NCBI GenBank assembly: GCA_021324415.1
Contig: JAJPJF010000302.1
Span: forward strand, 1 to 42,206
Source of the DNA: Nostocales cyanobacterium Centralia_MAG_434
GTDB taxonomy: Bacteria; Cyanobacteriota; Cyanobacteriia; Cyanobacteriales; Nostocaceae
Direction: 5' to 3'
Length of the DNA: 42,206 bases
Of this stretch, positions 26,146 through 35,155 are shown one piece after another. The notes under the pieces are model-generated. The model ran no database searches. It saw only the letters and a program-made list of their open reading frames with translations, and was not told the DNA's origin. Made by a program: the position numbers and the translations under genes. Position 1 is the first letter of the stretch; the number at the start of each line of letters is the position of its first letter.

Positions 26146-27579
26146 ATGACAATATTCAAAGGCAAATTCAGCAAAATTATCGCAAGTGTTGTTTTAAGTT
26201 TTCTGCTTTTAGTTGGAGTGGTTGGTTATGTGGCATGGTACAACCTTTTCCGTGAAGTTCCTACATATTATGAGTCGCCTGAAGAACACTTTAAATATGG
26301 TTCCATTGGGACAGAACAAGCGCAAGGTGTACCATATTGGATCTGGCAGGTGTTACCGCGCATCTTCCCCGATAAACTGCCAGGACCAGGTGGCTATACT
26401 TCTTTGGGAATTACATGGGAGGAGGGGAAAGAATTACCAGTTGGCTTTTCTAAAAAGACAATTGGCTTTCCTCGTGTTGGGATAACTTGTGCTGTTTGTC
26501 ATAATGCCACCTATCGCGAGACAGTCAAAGATAAACCAACAATTATTCCTGCTGCGCCTGCCAATAAATTCGATTTGCAAGGCTATATTCGTTTTCTCAA
26601 CGAATCTGCTAGTGATCCCAGATTTACACCAGATTATATCCTTGATGAAATCAAGTATAATCATGAGTTCTCTTGGTTGGAGAAATTACTCTATCGCTAT
26701 CTCATTATTCCACAAACTAGAAAAGCACTATTACAACAAAAAGAAGACTTTACCTGGATGGACTCTCGTCCCAATTGGGGTCCTGGTCGCATCGATCCAT
26801 TTAACCCTGTGAAATTCAATATCTTAAAGTTGCCTAAGGATGACACTATCGGGAATTCCGATATGATGCCACTTTGGAATGAAAAAATGCACAAAGGCTT
26901 TGCACTGCATTGGGATGGATTAGAAACTTCACTAAGGGAAACTGTTCAAACTGGCGCAATTGGTGACGGTGCAACTAAAAAGTCTCTTCCCATAGCTGAT
27001 TTACAGCGGGTAGAAGATTATATTTCAGAACTACCACCTCCCAAATATCCTTTTGCTGTTGATGAGAAATTGGCTGAAAAAGGAAATCAAATTTTTGCCA
27101 ATACCTGTGCATCTTGTCACGCTTTTGGTGGCGAAAGGACGGGAACAGTTATTCCTTTAGAAGAAGTGGGAACTGACCGTCATCGACTAGAGATGTGGAC
27201 GCAACAAGCCGCAGATACTTACAACAACTTTGGCAAAGGCTATCCCTGGAAATTCAACAACCTGCGTAAGACAAATGGTTATGTCGCTGTGTCCTTGGAT
27301 GGACTTTGGCTAAGAGCACCATATTTGCATAATGGTTCAATACCTTCTCTACAAGACCTATTGGAAAAACCAGAGAATCGTCCCAAGATTTTCTATCGAG
27401 GATTTGATGTCTATGACCAGAAAAAAGTTGGATTCATTTCCGATGGCGCTGAAGCTAAACGTGTAGGTTTTAAATATGATACTTCTGTCAGTGCTAATTC
27501 CAATCAGGGACATCTTTATGGAACTGATTTATCCAGCGATGACAAAAAAGCCTTGATTGAGTATCTGAAAACCTTGTAA
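26146..27579 (+). CDS. Membrane-anchored dihaem c-type cytochrome (paralogue 2)
   Basis: I use the ATG at 26146 (477 residues), preceded by AGGAG, rather than the ATG at 26104. The first residues MTIFKGKFSK lead into one transmembrane anchor (about 11-30). Haem sites are CAVCH (115-119) and CASCH (321-325). Layout and long stretches (YGSIGTEQ, PYWIW, FPDKLPG, LHWDG, GYPWKFNNLRKTNGY, RAPYLHNGS, GHLYGTDLSSDDKKALIEYLK) parallel the protein at 24202, so the pair is a recent or well-maintained duplication. It may form a heterodimer or act at a second step in the same electron chain. Confidence 0.87.
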   Translation: MTIFKGKFSKIIASVVLSFLLLVGVVGYVAWYNLFREVPTYYESPEEHFKYGSIGTEQAQGVPYWIWQVLPRIFPDKLPGPGGYTSLGITWEEGKELPVGFSKKTIGFPRVGITCAVCHNATYRETVKDKPTIIPAAPANKFDLQGYIRFLNESASDPRFTPDYILDEIKYNHEFSWLEKLLYRYLIIPQTRKALLQQKEDFTWMDSRPNWGPGRIDPFNPVKFNILKLPKDDTIGNSDMMPLWNEKMHKGFALHWDGLETSLRETVQTGAIGDGATKKSLPIADLQRVEDYISELPPPKYPFAVDEKLAEKGNQIFANTCASCHAFGGERTGTVIPLEEVGTDRHRLEMWTQQAADTYNNFGKGYPWKFNNLRKTNGYVAVSLDGLWLRAPYLHNGSIPSLQDLLEKPENRPKIFYRGFDVYDQKKVGFISDGAEAKRVGFKYDTSVSANSNQGHLYGTDLSSDDKKALIEYLKTL

Positions 27580-27628
27580 GTTCTTGAATTCTTGAGTGAT
27601 ACCACCTCACGAATTCTTGATATTACAA

Positions 27629-27728
27629 CTCCTCCCCCTTCTCTCCCTTCCCCTGTCTCTCCTATCCTCCTTGTCCCTCTTGTCTCCTTTGTCTCCCTTG
27701 TCCTCCTTGTCCCTCCCTTGTCCTCCTG
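27629..27728. repeat. CT-rich tandem repeat (TTGTCTCCC/TTGTCCTCC type)
   Basis: A run of roughly 8-9-nt imperfect units such as CTTGTCTCC and CTTGTCCCTC lies between the cytochrome and the hydrolase. The other-strand form of the same unit (GGGACAAGG) recurs at 42110-42206. On the - strand it creates a spurious Arg/Thr/Gly-rich frame. It is a short tandemly repeated repetitive sequence of the kind frequent in heterocystous cyanobacteria. Confidence 0.8.
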
Positions 27729-27777
27729 ATTGTCAAAGCTAAGTATATTTATTGTCAACTAATCTAAAGGTTCTGCA

Positions 27778-28728
27778 ATGGCGACTGACTATATTCTGTT
27801 CATACACGGTGTTAATACCCGCGAAAGGCGTCCACAACCTGAATACGCCAATTCATTATTTGAACTTCTCTATCAAAAAAATGCCTCAAATCCTAAACGA
27901 GAACTAAAAAAAATAGCTATCTATTGGGGTAATGTCAATGAAAAGGCAGAAAATGAGCTGCTCCAAAACCTGCAAGATTCACCTTATTGGTCACAGATGT
28001 GGTTCAAAGCATTTCGTGAAAAGCAAATTCTCCAGTTTGCCGGAGATGCTGCACTCTATATTAGTAGTTATATAGGTTCTCTAGTTGTTCAGCAACTAAA
28101 AACGCAGGCGCTGCAAAATGGGTTAAACAATCCTCAGCCAGATGACCGCCTGCACTTAGTGACACATAGTTGGGGAACTGTAATCTTGTTTGATATATTG
28201 TTTGCCGATCGCTGGGACAACGAAAATGTACCTGGCCACGCTGATGTCATGCAGATTCGTGACGCTATTTTTGGTGTATCCGGAAAAGATCATAATACTT
28301 TGTATCAGGGGATCAAGCTAGCTAGTATTCATACTATGGGCTCTCCTGTCGCCATCTTCAGTTTAACCAATATCCGTGCAGGTAAAGATGAGACCAATTC
28401 ACCGAGTAGTCATGACATTACACCCAAACTGCAACAGCTACTAGAGTCGCTATCCAAAGAGCGAAATGGGCAAAAGCTACCTTGGAGGAATTTTATTCAC
28501 CCTGGTGATCCGATCGCTTATCCACTAGAAAGTCTCATGAGCAATTTGGTAGATGGTGACAAAAAATTTCTAGATATTCAAGATGTGATTACCCATCAAC
28601 CAGGACCACTTGAATTGTTGATTGAACAGTCAGCTGTAGCTTTACTATTTGGTGGTGATGCACATGGCAGCTACTGGCGTAGCAACAAAGTGGCTCAATT
28701 AATCAGTGACATCGTGACAAAAAATTGA
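27778..28728 (+). CDS. Alpha/beta-hydrolase, PGAP1/lipase-like
   Basis: The 316-residue protein starts with FIHGVNT (8-14), where HG is the oxyanion-hole motif, and has a nucleophile elbow at about 128-133 (VTHSWGT, Ser131). The likely acid and His lie late in the sequence (HPGDPIAYPLE; FGGDAHGSYW). There is no signal peptide, so it is cytosolic. It follows the cytochrome block on the same strand after a repeat-filled 198-bp gap, so it may be an independent unit. If the island handles a hydrophobic substrate, an esterase/lipase fits, but this is inference. Confidence 0.8.
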   Translation: MATDYILFIHGVNTRERRPQPEYANSLFELLYQKNASNPKRELKKIAIYWGNVNEKAENELLQNLQDSPYWSQMWFKAFREKQILQFAGDAALYISSYIGSLVVQQLKTQALQNGLNNPQPDDRLHLVTHSWGTVILFDILFADRWDNENVPGHADVMQIRDAIFGVSGKDHNTLYQGIKLASIHTMGSPVAIFSLTNIRAGKDETNSPSSHDITPKLQQLLESLSKERNGQKLPWRNFIHPGDPIAYPLESLMSNLVDGDKKFLDIQDVITHQPGPLELLIEQSAVALLFGGDAHGSYWRSNKVAQLISDIVTKN

Positions 28729-28825
28729 TTGATGTTGCAGGCAAAGCGAGAAGTTCCGCAAGCCAACAATAGGATTTTCATTGCCTGTTGCGCGGATGGG
28801 TAGGTCTTGGAAAAACGATATAGCA

Positions 28826-28921
28826 AAAAATGGCTGAATTCTATGTAGTACAAGGCTTTGGGTATATAACATGAGCCAACACCTCCGCACCCTTTGTCCA
28901 GACCGGATTTCAGCCATTTTT
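28826..28921. mobile_element. Small MITE-like element with terminal inverted repeats
   Basis: AAAAATGGCTGAATT at 28826-28840 matches the reverse complement of ATTTCAGCCATTTTT at 28907-28921 in 14 of 15 positions. The about 96-bp element has no coding capacity. It is flanked by TA-containing sequence, but no target duplication could be proved. The 72-codon frame starting in its right end is not a gene. Confidence 0.65.
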
Positions 28922-28949
28922 ACTCAAATTCATTGCATAACCACTGATA

Positions 28950-28999
28950 TCTTGCAAGCGAGACGTGAGTGCAAAGCACACGCTTCGCGAACGCACTAC
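28950..28999. repeat. Dispersed repeat core, copy C (inverted)
   Basis: The reverse complement matches the core of 12190-12236 (GTAGTGCGTTCGCGAAGCG then TGTGCTTTGCACTCAC). It sits 28 bp after the MITE in the gap before opcA. The flanking arms seen in the other copies are shorter here. Confidence 0.75.
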
Positions 29000-29151
29000 T
29001 TATAGTCTGAATTAAGGGTAAAGTTTCGGGCTGATTTTCTTAGTGAAAAGGTGTGTATGGTAAGCGTCATACACACCTCGTTAGATCTTCTTGCAATGTC
29101 TAAAGCAACAGCAACACTAAATTTCTAAATTTCATCTACAATCCGAGATTA

Positions 29152-30531
29152 CTAAGAGTTCTTTGCAAGTTTAATGATTTTGGTTGTTACGGCTAGGCTT
29201 TCTTCAAACAGTGCTTCTCGACCCCAGCGTTGCACTTGCTGACTGAGCAAAGCTTCTGCTTTTTGCTCAGAAAGAGAAGTGACCTGTTGAAACACACCAC
29301 TTGACTGTGCACCGCCGTGTGTCTCCATTCGCATACAACCGCCAGTCTCAGAGCATATTAGCGTGCCACAATTTGCCTGAAGATTGGTGGAGTTTAAATG
29401 CAGTGCGATCAAATCACCAGGGATTTCACCAACATCACCAACTGGGACACCTGTTAATTCAGCTTCTATTTGCCGTTGGTCTTGTGCAACGAATTGAATT
29501 TTTGTGATGTCATAGTCTCCACTTTCTTTTTGATAAGAAACTGGATTCCAATTGAGCCGACTTGCCAACCAGCTCACAAACAGCAAAGCTTGTACAGGAC
29601 TACCTTTTTCATAATCAACGCTGACTCTGTCTACTTCAACCAGTGCAGCACGACGTTGGGGTGGATCGTAAGCTTCGGCTGTTAACTCTTGCCATCCTGA
29701 AATCCGACGCCAGTTCAGATCAGCTAGTGGCACACCAGATTCTACTAACTCTTGCAAGCTTGGCAAATCAGTTTCTGGTGAGTTAAAGTGGCAGGAATCA
29801 ACGATCACGTTGTTACATACTGCCGCCAGTCGCTTGAATAGTGCATTGTTGGGATCTGGTGTTGCTTTCCACCAAAGAAACTTGGGTAACCCACCAATTA
29901 ATAATGCTGGAATCATCCCACCTATGCGTTCCAACGCAGCTGCAGTTCCACTTAGAGTAATATATTCACAGCAAACAAGCGTACTTGACGATTGCTTTTG
30001 AATAGGACAATAAGCAGAGACTTGAGCCTTTACGCCTTCGTCATCTCCAGCTATTGGAGACAAGGTAATAATCCGGCAAGGGTTGCGAAGCGCAATTTCG
30101 TCTGCAATTCTAGGACTGACTGCATCTGGGCTATAAGTTCCACCAGAACCATTGCCTGTTGAGTCATCACCATGATGATGAAGTTTGGTCAGTTCTTCGC
30201 GCAGTCGGGCTATCATGTCAGGAGTTGTCTTTCCTGTGCGATCTAGTCCAAAAGCTTTTTGTGCCTCTCGTAGTGCTGCAAGTGTTTGTGGTCCCAAAAT
30301 ACCATCTATTGGACCTCTGTAATATCCCAAAGCAGACAATAGATACTGAGTTTCTTCTGGTTCGTAAACAACCAAAGTAAATGTTGTTGCACGGGTAGCA
30401 GCAGGCAATGCGCCATCTTCGCCAGCGATACCGTAACTTTGCCAAATTTGACTAAGTTCCGCTTCAATTTCTGTCAAAGAAATATCCTTCGGAGCTTGAA
30501 GTGAAAAAATAGTGGGAGCTTGGGGAGTCAT
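29152..30531 (-). CDS. opcA: OpcA, glucose-6-phosphate dehydrogenase assembly protein, with embedded peptidoglycan-binding-like domain
   Basis: The 459-residue protein is the partner of G6PDH (oxidative pentose phosphate cycle). It is required for tetramer assembly and redox-dependent activity in cyanobacteria. It contains CSCT-like cysteine motifs (CGTLICSETGGCMRMET near 389-405) that fit redox control. A peptidoglycan-binding-like module (about 60-110, YYRGPIDGILGPQTLAALREAQKAFG) lies near the N-terminus. It is the last gene of fbp-tal-zwf-opcA, downstream of zwf across a 209-bp spacer of heptamer repeats. The ATG at 30531 is the only sensible start. Confidence 0.95.
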   Translation of the reverse strand: MTPQAPTIFSLQAPKDISLTEIEAELSQIWQSYGIAGEDGALPAATRATTFTLVVYEPEETQYLLSALGYYRGPIDGILGPQTLAALREAQKAFGLDRTGKTTPDMIARLREELTKLHHHGDDSTGNGSGGTYSPDAVSPRIADEIALRNPCRIITLSPIAGDDEGVKAQVSAYCPIQKQSSSTLVCCEYITLSGTAAALERIGGMIPALLIGGLPKFLWWKATPDPNNALFKRLAAVCNNVIVDSCHFNSPETDLPSLQELVESGVPLADLNWRRISGWQELTAEAYDPPQRRAALVEVDRVSVDYEKGSPVQALLFVSWLASRLNWNPVSYQKESGDYDITKIQFVAQDQRQIEAELTGVPVGDVGEIPGDLIALHLNSTNLQANCGTLICSETGGCMRMETHGGAQSSGVFQQVTSLSEQKAEALLSQQVQRWGREALFEESLAVTTKIIKLAKNS

Positions 30532-30570
30532 AATAAGTGTAAGTTGTGAGCTATAAGCGAGCTAGAGGTT

Positions 30571-30740
30571 AAGAGTTAGGAGTGAGGAGTTAGGAGTTAG
30601 AAATAAAAACTCATAACTTTTCGCTTCTTACAGGTTGCTAGATTTTTCTACTAACTCCTCACTCTTCAATATTTGCACCCAAATTAGAAGATAGGAGTAA
30701 GAAGTAAGGGGTGAACTCCTCACTCTTAACTCCTAACTTT
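30571..30740. repeat. Heptamer repeats and long inverted repeat between zwf and opcA
   Basis: TTAGGAG-type units at 30571-30600 face CTCCTAA-type units at 30650-30668 and 30714-30740. AAGAGTTAGGAGTGAGGAG can pair with CTCCTCACTCTT, so the transcript may fold into a large stem-loop between the zwf stop and the opcA start. It could act as an attenuator or processing site; that is inference. Confidence 0.65.
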
Positions 30741-32270
30741 TTAAAGTCTGCGCCATCGGCGACCATCTTGATTGATCAACAATTCAGCTTCAGCTGGTTC
30801 CCAAGTACCGGCTTCATAGCGAGGAATAGATGCTGGATCTGCAGGTGCATCCCAAACAGAAAGGGCTGGTGTGACTACCTGCCAAGCGGCTTCTACTTCG
30901 TCTGCCCGTGTGAACAATGTTTGATCGCCCATCATACAATCTAGTAATAAGCGATCATACGCATCAGAAGTTGCCTCGATTCCAAAGGAACCGTAACTGA
31001 AATCCATATCAACAGAACGAGTGCGGAATTCTGCGCCAGGCATTTTCACGTCAAATCGTAAGGAAATGCCTTCGTTTGGCTGAATTCTCATGGCCAAAAT
31101 GTTACCGTTTGCTTGTTGAGCAGCGGATTGAAACATTCGAGAAGGAACTTCACGGAAATGAATTGAAATCTCGCTCACTTTTTTGGGCATGCGCTTACCA
31201 GTACGCAGGTAAAAAGGAACGCCATGCCAACGCCAGTTGTCAACAAGAAACTTTACTGCAACATAGGTAGGTGTTGTGGAGTTGGGATTGACTCCAGGTT
31301 CCTCATGATACCCTGGTACTGGTTTCCCTTTCATCCATCCAGCACTATATTGACCGCGTATTGCTGAGCGTTGGAGATTATTAATGTCAGCTAGACGAGT
31401 AGCTTGGAGTACCTTAACCTTCTCTGTACGTATACTGTCAGCATCTAACGCATTGGGTGGCTCGATCGCAGTCAAACAAAAAATTTGCATCAGGTGATTT
31501 TGCAGCATATCGCGCAATGCACCAGAGCTTTCGTAATATCCAGCTCTATCTTCAACTCCCACAGTTTCTGCCACAGTGATTTGAACGTGGTCAACAAACT
31601 GACGATTCCACAGTGGTTCAAAAATTGCATTCGCAAAGCGAAACACCAGCAAATTTTGAACTGTTTCTTTTCCTAGATAGTGGTCGATGCGGTAGACCTG
31701 ATTTTCTTTACAATATTTCTGCACAACTCGGTTTAAGCTTTGGGCAGAAGCCAAATCCCGACCGAATGGTTTTTCAATGACCAAACGATTCTTGTAGGGA
31801 TCGTCTAACATGCCAGCTGTACCCAACTGCTTAATTCCCTCTGCAAAGAATTTTGGTGCAACAGAAAGGTAGAATATTCTGTTTCCTCTTGTTCCTCTTT
31901 TTTCGTCTAATTCGGTCAACAACTTGTTCAGTTTCTGGTAGCTTTCAGGGTTGTCCATGTCCCCAGAGCAGTAGAACAAACCTTGAGAGAAATCTTCCCA
32001 GAGTTCCACAGGACCGATCCCATCATGAAACTCCTCCAGACCCTGCCGCATCTGTTCACGGAAATAATCATGGCTCCAGTCTCGACGCGCTACACCAACA
32101 ACAGTGGTTTCTGGTGGAATGCGCCGTTCCCGTCGCAATTTGTAGAGTGCTGGCACCAGTTTGCGCTGGGTAAGATCCCCAGAAGCACCAAAGATGACTA
32201 TGATCTGGGGTTCTGGCATCCTTTGCTGTTGCAGACCAACCCGCAAAGGATTTTCTAATAGACTGACCAT
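30741..32270 (-). CDS. zwf: Glucose-6-phosphate 1-dehydrogenase
   Basis: I use the ATG at 32270 (509 residues, the usual cyanobacterial size); 30 further codons upstream run through G-rich repeat sequence and are implausible. NADP-binding GASGDL lies at 28-33 and the G6P-binding, catalytic RIDHYLGK in the middle (His-Tyr-x-Gly-Lys). The full-length C-terminal domain ends with [10 protein letters not shown]. The enzyme feeds the oxidative pentose phosphate pathway, the main dark and heterocyst NADPH source. It forms a tight operon with tal and fbp upstream and opcA downstream, as known from Nostoc. OpcA should act on this product. Confidence 0.97.
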   Translation of the reverse strand: MVSLLENPLRVGLQQQRMPEPQIIVIFGASGDLTQRKLVPALYKLRRERRIPPETTVVGVARRDWSHDYFREQMRQGLEEFHDGIGPVELWEDFSQGLFYCSGDMDNPESYQKLNKLLTELDEKRGTRGNRIFYLSVAPKFFAEGIKQLGTAGMLDDPYKNRLVIEKPFGRDLASAQSLNRVVQKYCKENQVYRIDHYLGKETVQNLLVFRFANAIFEPLWNRQFVDHVQITVAETVGVEDRAGYYESSGALRDMLQNHLMQIFCLTAIEPPNALDADSIRTEKVKVLQATRLADINNLQRSAIRGQYSAGWMKGKPVPGYHEEPGVNPNSTTPTYVAVKFLVDNWRWHGVPFYLRTGKRMPKKVSEISIHFREVPSRMFQSAAQQANGNILAMRIQPNEGISLRFDVKMPGAEFRTRSVDMDFSYGSFGIEATSDAYDRLLLDCMMGDQTLFTRADEVEAAWQVVTPALSVWDAPADPASIPRYEAGTWEPAEAELLINQDGRRWRRL

Positions 32271-32315
32271 AACAGTTTTGGATTTTGTTAGATTTTTGGA
32301 CTGTGGATTTGTTAG

Positions 32316-32418
32316 ATGGGGAGTGGGGAGTGGGAGTGGGAGTGGGGAGCAGGGGAGCACCAGGAGGAACTATATACTATGCCCTATGCCTAACTCCTAA
32401 CTCCTAACTCCTAACTTT
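32316..32418. repeat. G-rich and TAACTCC heptamer repeats between tal and zwf
   Basis: 32316-32360 is a GGGAGTG-type G-rich tandem run. 32390-32418 holds about four CTAACTC units that touch the tal stop codon. Both are short tandem repeats; the zwf ribosome site and start lie beyond them at 32270. Confidence 0.75.
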
Positions 32419-33563
32419 TACACGGGAGATAGCTGCTTCACCTTATTCTCTAAGGAGGCCATCATAGATTGGAAGGGTTTGACAAACTTTTCAATACCGT
32501 CAACTAGTAGTTCATCCATAACTTGGTTGAGATCGATATCAATGTCTGGATCTTTAAGACTTTCTAAAAGTTTGTAGGCTTCTTCGACATTTGTTTCGAC
32601 GCGATCTGCTACATGACAGTGATCTGCACAAGCTTCAATTGTTGCCGGTGGCAAGGTGTTAACAGTTTCAGGACCAATTAATTCATCGACATACATAACA
32701 TCGCTGTAACTAGGGTCTTTTGTGCTGGTGCTTGCCCAGAGTAACCGTTGTACATTTGCGCCTTTTGCAGCTAAAGCCTGCCAGCGATCGCTATTCTTAA
32801 TCTTTTTGTATTCTTGGTATGCAATCTTAGCATTGGCGATCGCAACTTTCCCTTTGACAGCTTTCAGCTTTGCTTCAACAGCTATGTCGTCAACGCCCTT
32901 CTTCAATTTGGCATCAATTTTGCTGTCAATGTTGCTATCAATGCGGCTGAGGAAGAAGCTAGCTACAGAAGCAAGTTTATTGATGTCTTTGCCTTCTGCG
33001 ACGCCTTTTTCTAAGCCACGGATATATGACCAAGCTGTGTTCACATAACTGTCTACAGAGAACAACAGTGTGACATTAACATTAATTCCATCAGCTATGA
33101 CCTGCTCAAATGCCGGCAAACCAGCTTTTGTACCAGGAATTTTGATCATGAGGTTTTCCCGACCAATTTCTTGGTAATAGCGACGAGCCTCTCTGATAGT
33201 TGCTTCTGTGTCATGAGCGATAGTTGGTGGAACTTCAATGCTCACATAACCATCCAACCCATGTGTTGCATCATAAACGGGGCGCAAAATATCGCAAGCA
33301 TTGCGAATATCTGTAAAAGCCAGTGACTCATAAATTTTCTCTGTGGATAGTCCAGCACGGATTCCGGCTTCAATATCAGCATCATAAATAGCATTGCCAG
33401 CAATCGCTTTTTCAAAGATAGCTGGATTAGATGTAATCCCAGTAATACCTTTATTTTCAACCAAGTCTTTCAATTCGCCTGATTGAATGATATCCCGGCT
33501 CAAATTATCCATCCAGATACTTTGACCGTACTTCCTAATCTCCAATAATTGGTTAGTTGCCAT
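32418..33563 (-). CDS. tal: Transaldolase (long, actinobacterial/cyanobacterial-type)
   Basis: The 381-residue protein has the TAL signature: IWMDNLSRDII, then GITSNPAIFEKAI (41-53) and the Schiff-base lysine Lys141 in MIKIPGTKAGLPA. WASTSTKDPSYSDV follows the known active-site loop. It interconverts sedoheptulose-7-P/glyceraldehyde-3-P and erythrose-4-P/fructose-6-P, in the non-oxidative pentose phosphate pathway. The ATG at 33563 follows a purine-rich stretch. It is between fbp (upstream) and zwf (downstream), giving the cyanobacterial fbp-tal-zwf-opcA order. Confidence 0.96.
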   Translation of the reverse strand: MATNQLLEIRKYGQSIWMDNLSRDIIQSGELKDLVENKGITGITSNPAIFEKAIAGNAIYDADIEAGIRAGLSTEKIYESLAFTDIRNACDILRPVYDATHGLDGYVSIEVPPTIAHDTEATIREARRYYQEIGRENLMIKIPGTKAGLPAFEQVIADGINVNVTLLFSVDSYVNTAWSYIRGLEKGVAEGKDINKLASVASFFLSRIDSNIDSKIDAKLKKGVDDIAVEAKLKAVKGKVAIANAKIAYQEYKKIKNSDRWQALAAKGANVQRLLWASTSTKDPSYSDVMYVDELIGPETVNTLPPATIEACADHCHVADRVETNVEEAYKLLESLKDPDIDIDLNQVMDELLVDGIEKFVKPFQSMMASLENKVKQLSPV

Positions 33564-33622
33564 GGCTGTGTTCGTTTAACTCCTGTGAAATTTATGTTTT
33601 GTTGTTAGTTGTCTTTTGTTAT

Positions 33623-33702
33623 TTGTCCTTTGTCCTTTGTCCTTTGTTATTTATCTAAATACCAATGACTAATGACCAATGACTAATGACTAACGACTAA
33701 CT
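33623..33702. repeat. Two kinds of heptamer repeat between fbp and tal
   Basis: TTTGTCC is repeated about four times at 33623-33646. AATGACT/AATGACC units follow at 33664-33702 (about five copies). Both are STRR-like heptamer tracts in the fbp-tal spacer. Confidence 0.8.
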
Positions 33703-33708
33703 TGTTTG

Positions 33709-34758
33709 TTAGTGCCCATTTTGAATGAAAGATTCTACCTTCGCTACATCCTTTGGGCTACCAATAATTAGAGGCACACGCTGATGAAGTTTTTTTGGCA
33801 CCACGTCTAATATCTCCATATGACCTGTCGTGGCGCGACCGCCTGCTTGTTCAATGACAAAGGCTAAGGGAGCCGATTCATAAAGCAAGCGCAATTTACC
33901 CTCCGGCTTTGGAAGTGTACCTGGGTAGAGAAACACACCGCCTTGGAGCAAAATTCTATGAATATCACTGACCATTGCCCCACTGTAACGAGCGGTGTAA
34001 CCTTCTGTCCGATGCACGTAGCGGATATATTCCCGAATGGATTCATCCCACTGCCAGAAATTCCCCTCATTAACGCTATAAACAGGACCGTGGTTAGGAA
34101 TTCGGATATTTTCTTCAGTGAGGATAAATTCCCCAAGGCTAGGATCAAGGGTAAACGAATGAACGCCCTTTCCTATAGTATAGATCAGCATTGTGCTGGG
34201 ACCATATAGTATGTAACCAGCTGCAAGCTGTTTGCGCCCTGGAGCTAGTAGATCTAGAGCTTCTCCATCAAGATCGTTGCCTTCTTGTTGCCGAATCGCG
34301 AAGATGGAACCCAAACTGAGATTTGTATCGGTATTGGACGAGCCATCTATGGGATCATACAGCAGTGTATAGCGGCCAATGGGGCAGTTTTCAGGAATAT
34401 AGTAAGGGCGTTCCATTTCCTCAGAAGCTAGGCGGCATACCAAGCCACTTTGCTTGAAAACTCCGATAAACACATCGTTGGCGTAGACATCCATCTTTTT
34501 AACAGATTCGCCCTGTACGTTGACATCCCCAGTGAATCCAAGAACTCCTTCCATCAAACCAGCACGGCTAAGGCGACGAGCAATCAGCTTGCCAGCAAGG
34601 GCAATACGATTCATCAGCGCGCTTAGATCCTGTGCCTCTGGCGAAAAGCTCTGAAGCTGCTGTAGGACATGACGGGATAATGTTGTACAATCGCGATCTA
34701 ACCCCTTGTCTGTGACATTGTTGCTGGGCAACTCTAAAGATTCTCGCGCTTGAGCCAT
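33709..34758 (-). CDS. fbp: Fructose-1,6-bisphosphatase, class I
   Basis: The 349-residue protein has [14 protein letters not shown], then the metal-binding motif [10 protein letters not shown] (135-144, Asp135 and Asp138) and GGRATTG near the C-terminus. These are signatures of class I FBPase. Start [10 protein letters not shown] at 34758 is supported by AGGGAG just upstream on the - strand. It dephosphorylates fructose-1,6-bisphosphate, and its placement ahead of tal, zwf and opcA suits recycling of triose phosphates to glucose-6-P through the oxidative pentose cycle at night or in heterocysts. Confidence 0.96.
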   Translation of the reverse strand: MAQARESLELPSNNVTDKGLDRDCTTLSRHVLQQLQSFSPEAQDLSALMNRIALAGKLIARRLSRAGLMEGVLGFTGDVNVQGESVKKMDVYANDVFIGVFKQSGLVCRLASEEMERPYYIPENCPIGRYTLLYDPIDGSSNTDTNLSLGSIFAIRQQEGNDLDGEALDLLAPGRKQLAAGYILYGPSTMLIYTIGKGVHSFTLDPSLGEFILTEENIRIPNHGPVYSVNEGNFWQWDESIREYIRYVHRTEGYTARYSGAMVSDIHRILLQGGVFLYPGTLPKPEGKLRLLYESAPLAFVIEQAGGRATTGHMEILDVVPKKLHQRVPLIIGSPKDVAKVESFIQNGH

Positions 34759-35155
34759 TGTTTTAGTTCTCCCTAGAGACTGGATGTTGTTAACTCATCC
34801 CGTACGTTGCAACTTTTGGTTGCTGCCTCTATCTTAGAAAGGTAAGTTGACAACTTAAATGTGATTTTAGATAAACTAAAGAAATCAGTCTTTAGTTGGT
34901 CTATCCTAAGTCTGATCGTTATTTCCAAATGCTATGTTAAGGTAAGTTCACTTGGTGTAACGGCCAATTTAAATACAAAGCCTGTTAACCAATTGTTATT
35001 CATACACTAAAAACCGACTAGCTGGGTTTTTCTACGGAAACACAACTGGTCGGAGCTTGTTATCTTATAATCTTCGATTGCTTCCAGTCACTTTCCGCAA
35101 TTTTGAACTTGCGTAACTAGAGAACAATTTGCTAATATAGTAGCTTATCTCTTAT
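34759..35155. other. Upstream region of the fbp operon
   Basis: The 397-bp gap must contain the fbp operon promoter; on the far side it holds the rbp terminator (listed). I found no convincing NtcA (GTA-N8-TAC) site by eye. Confidence 0.45.
35009..35053 (-). terminator. Terminator-like stem-loop after rbp
   Basis: On the - strand CCGACCAG pairs with CTAGTCGG (8 bp with one wobble), followed at once by TTTTT (plus-strand A run 35009-35013). It lies about 100 bp after the rbp stop codon, the expected place and orientation. The loop is long (24 nt), which lowers confidence. Confidence 0.6.

Larger units (their letters stand above)
28729..29151. other. Intergenic region after the hydrolase
   Basis: A 423-bp gap between convergent genes, occupied by the MITE and the dispersed repeat core. 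The remaining sequence shows no gene or clear terminator. Confidence 0.5.

Noticed and set aside
27516-27758. Arg/Thr/Gly-rich - strand frame over the CT-rich repeat
   Set aside because: It is a translation of a low-complexity tandem repeat.
28699-28917. 72-codon - strand frame starting in the MITE end
   Set aside because: It starts inside the terminal repeat and overlaps the end of the hydrolase gene; no motif.
33623-33702. Repeat tract considered as a CRISPR array
   Set aside because: Units are 7 nt and adjacent, with no spacers or cas genes nearby.
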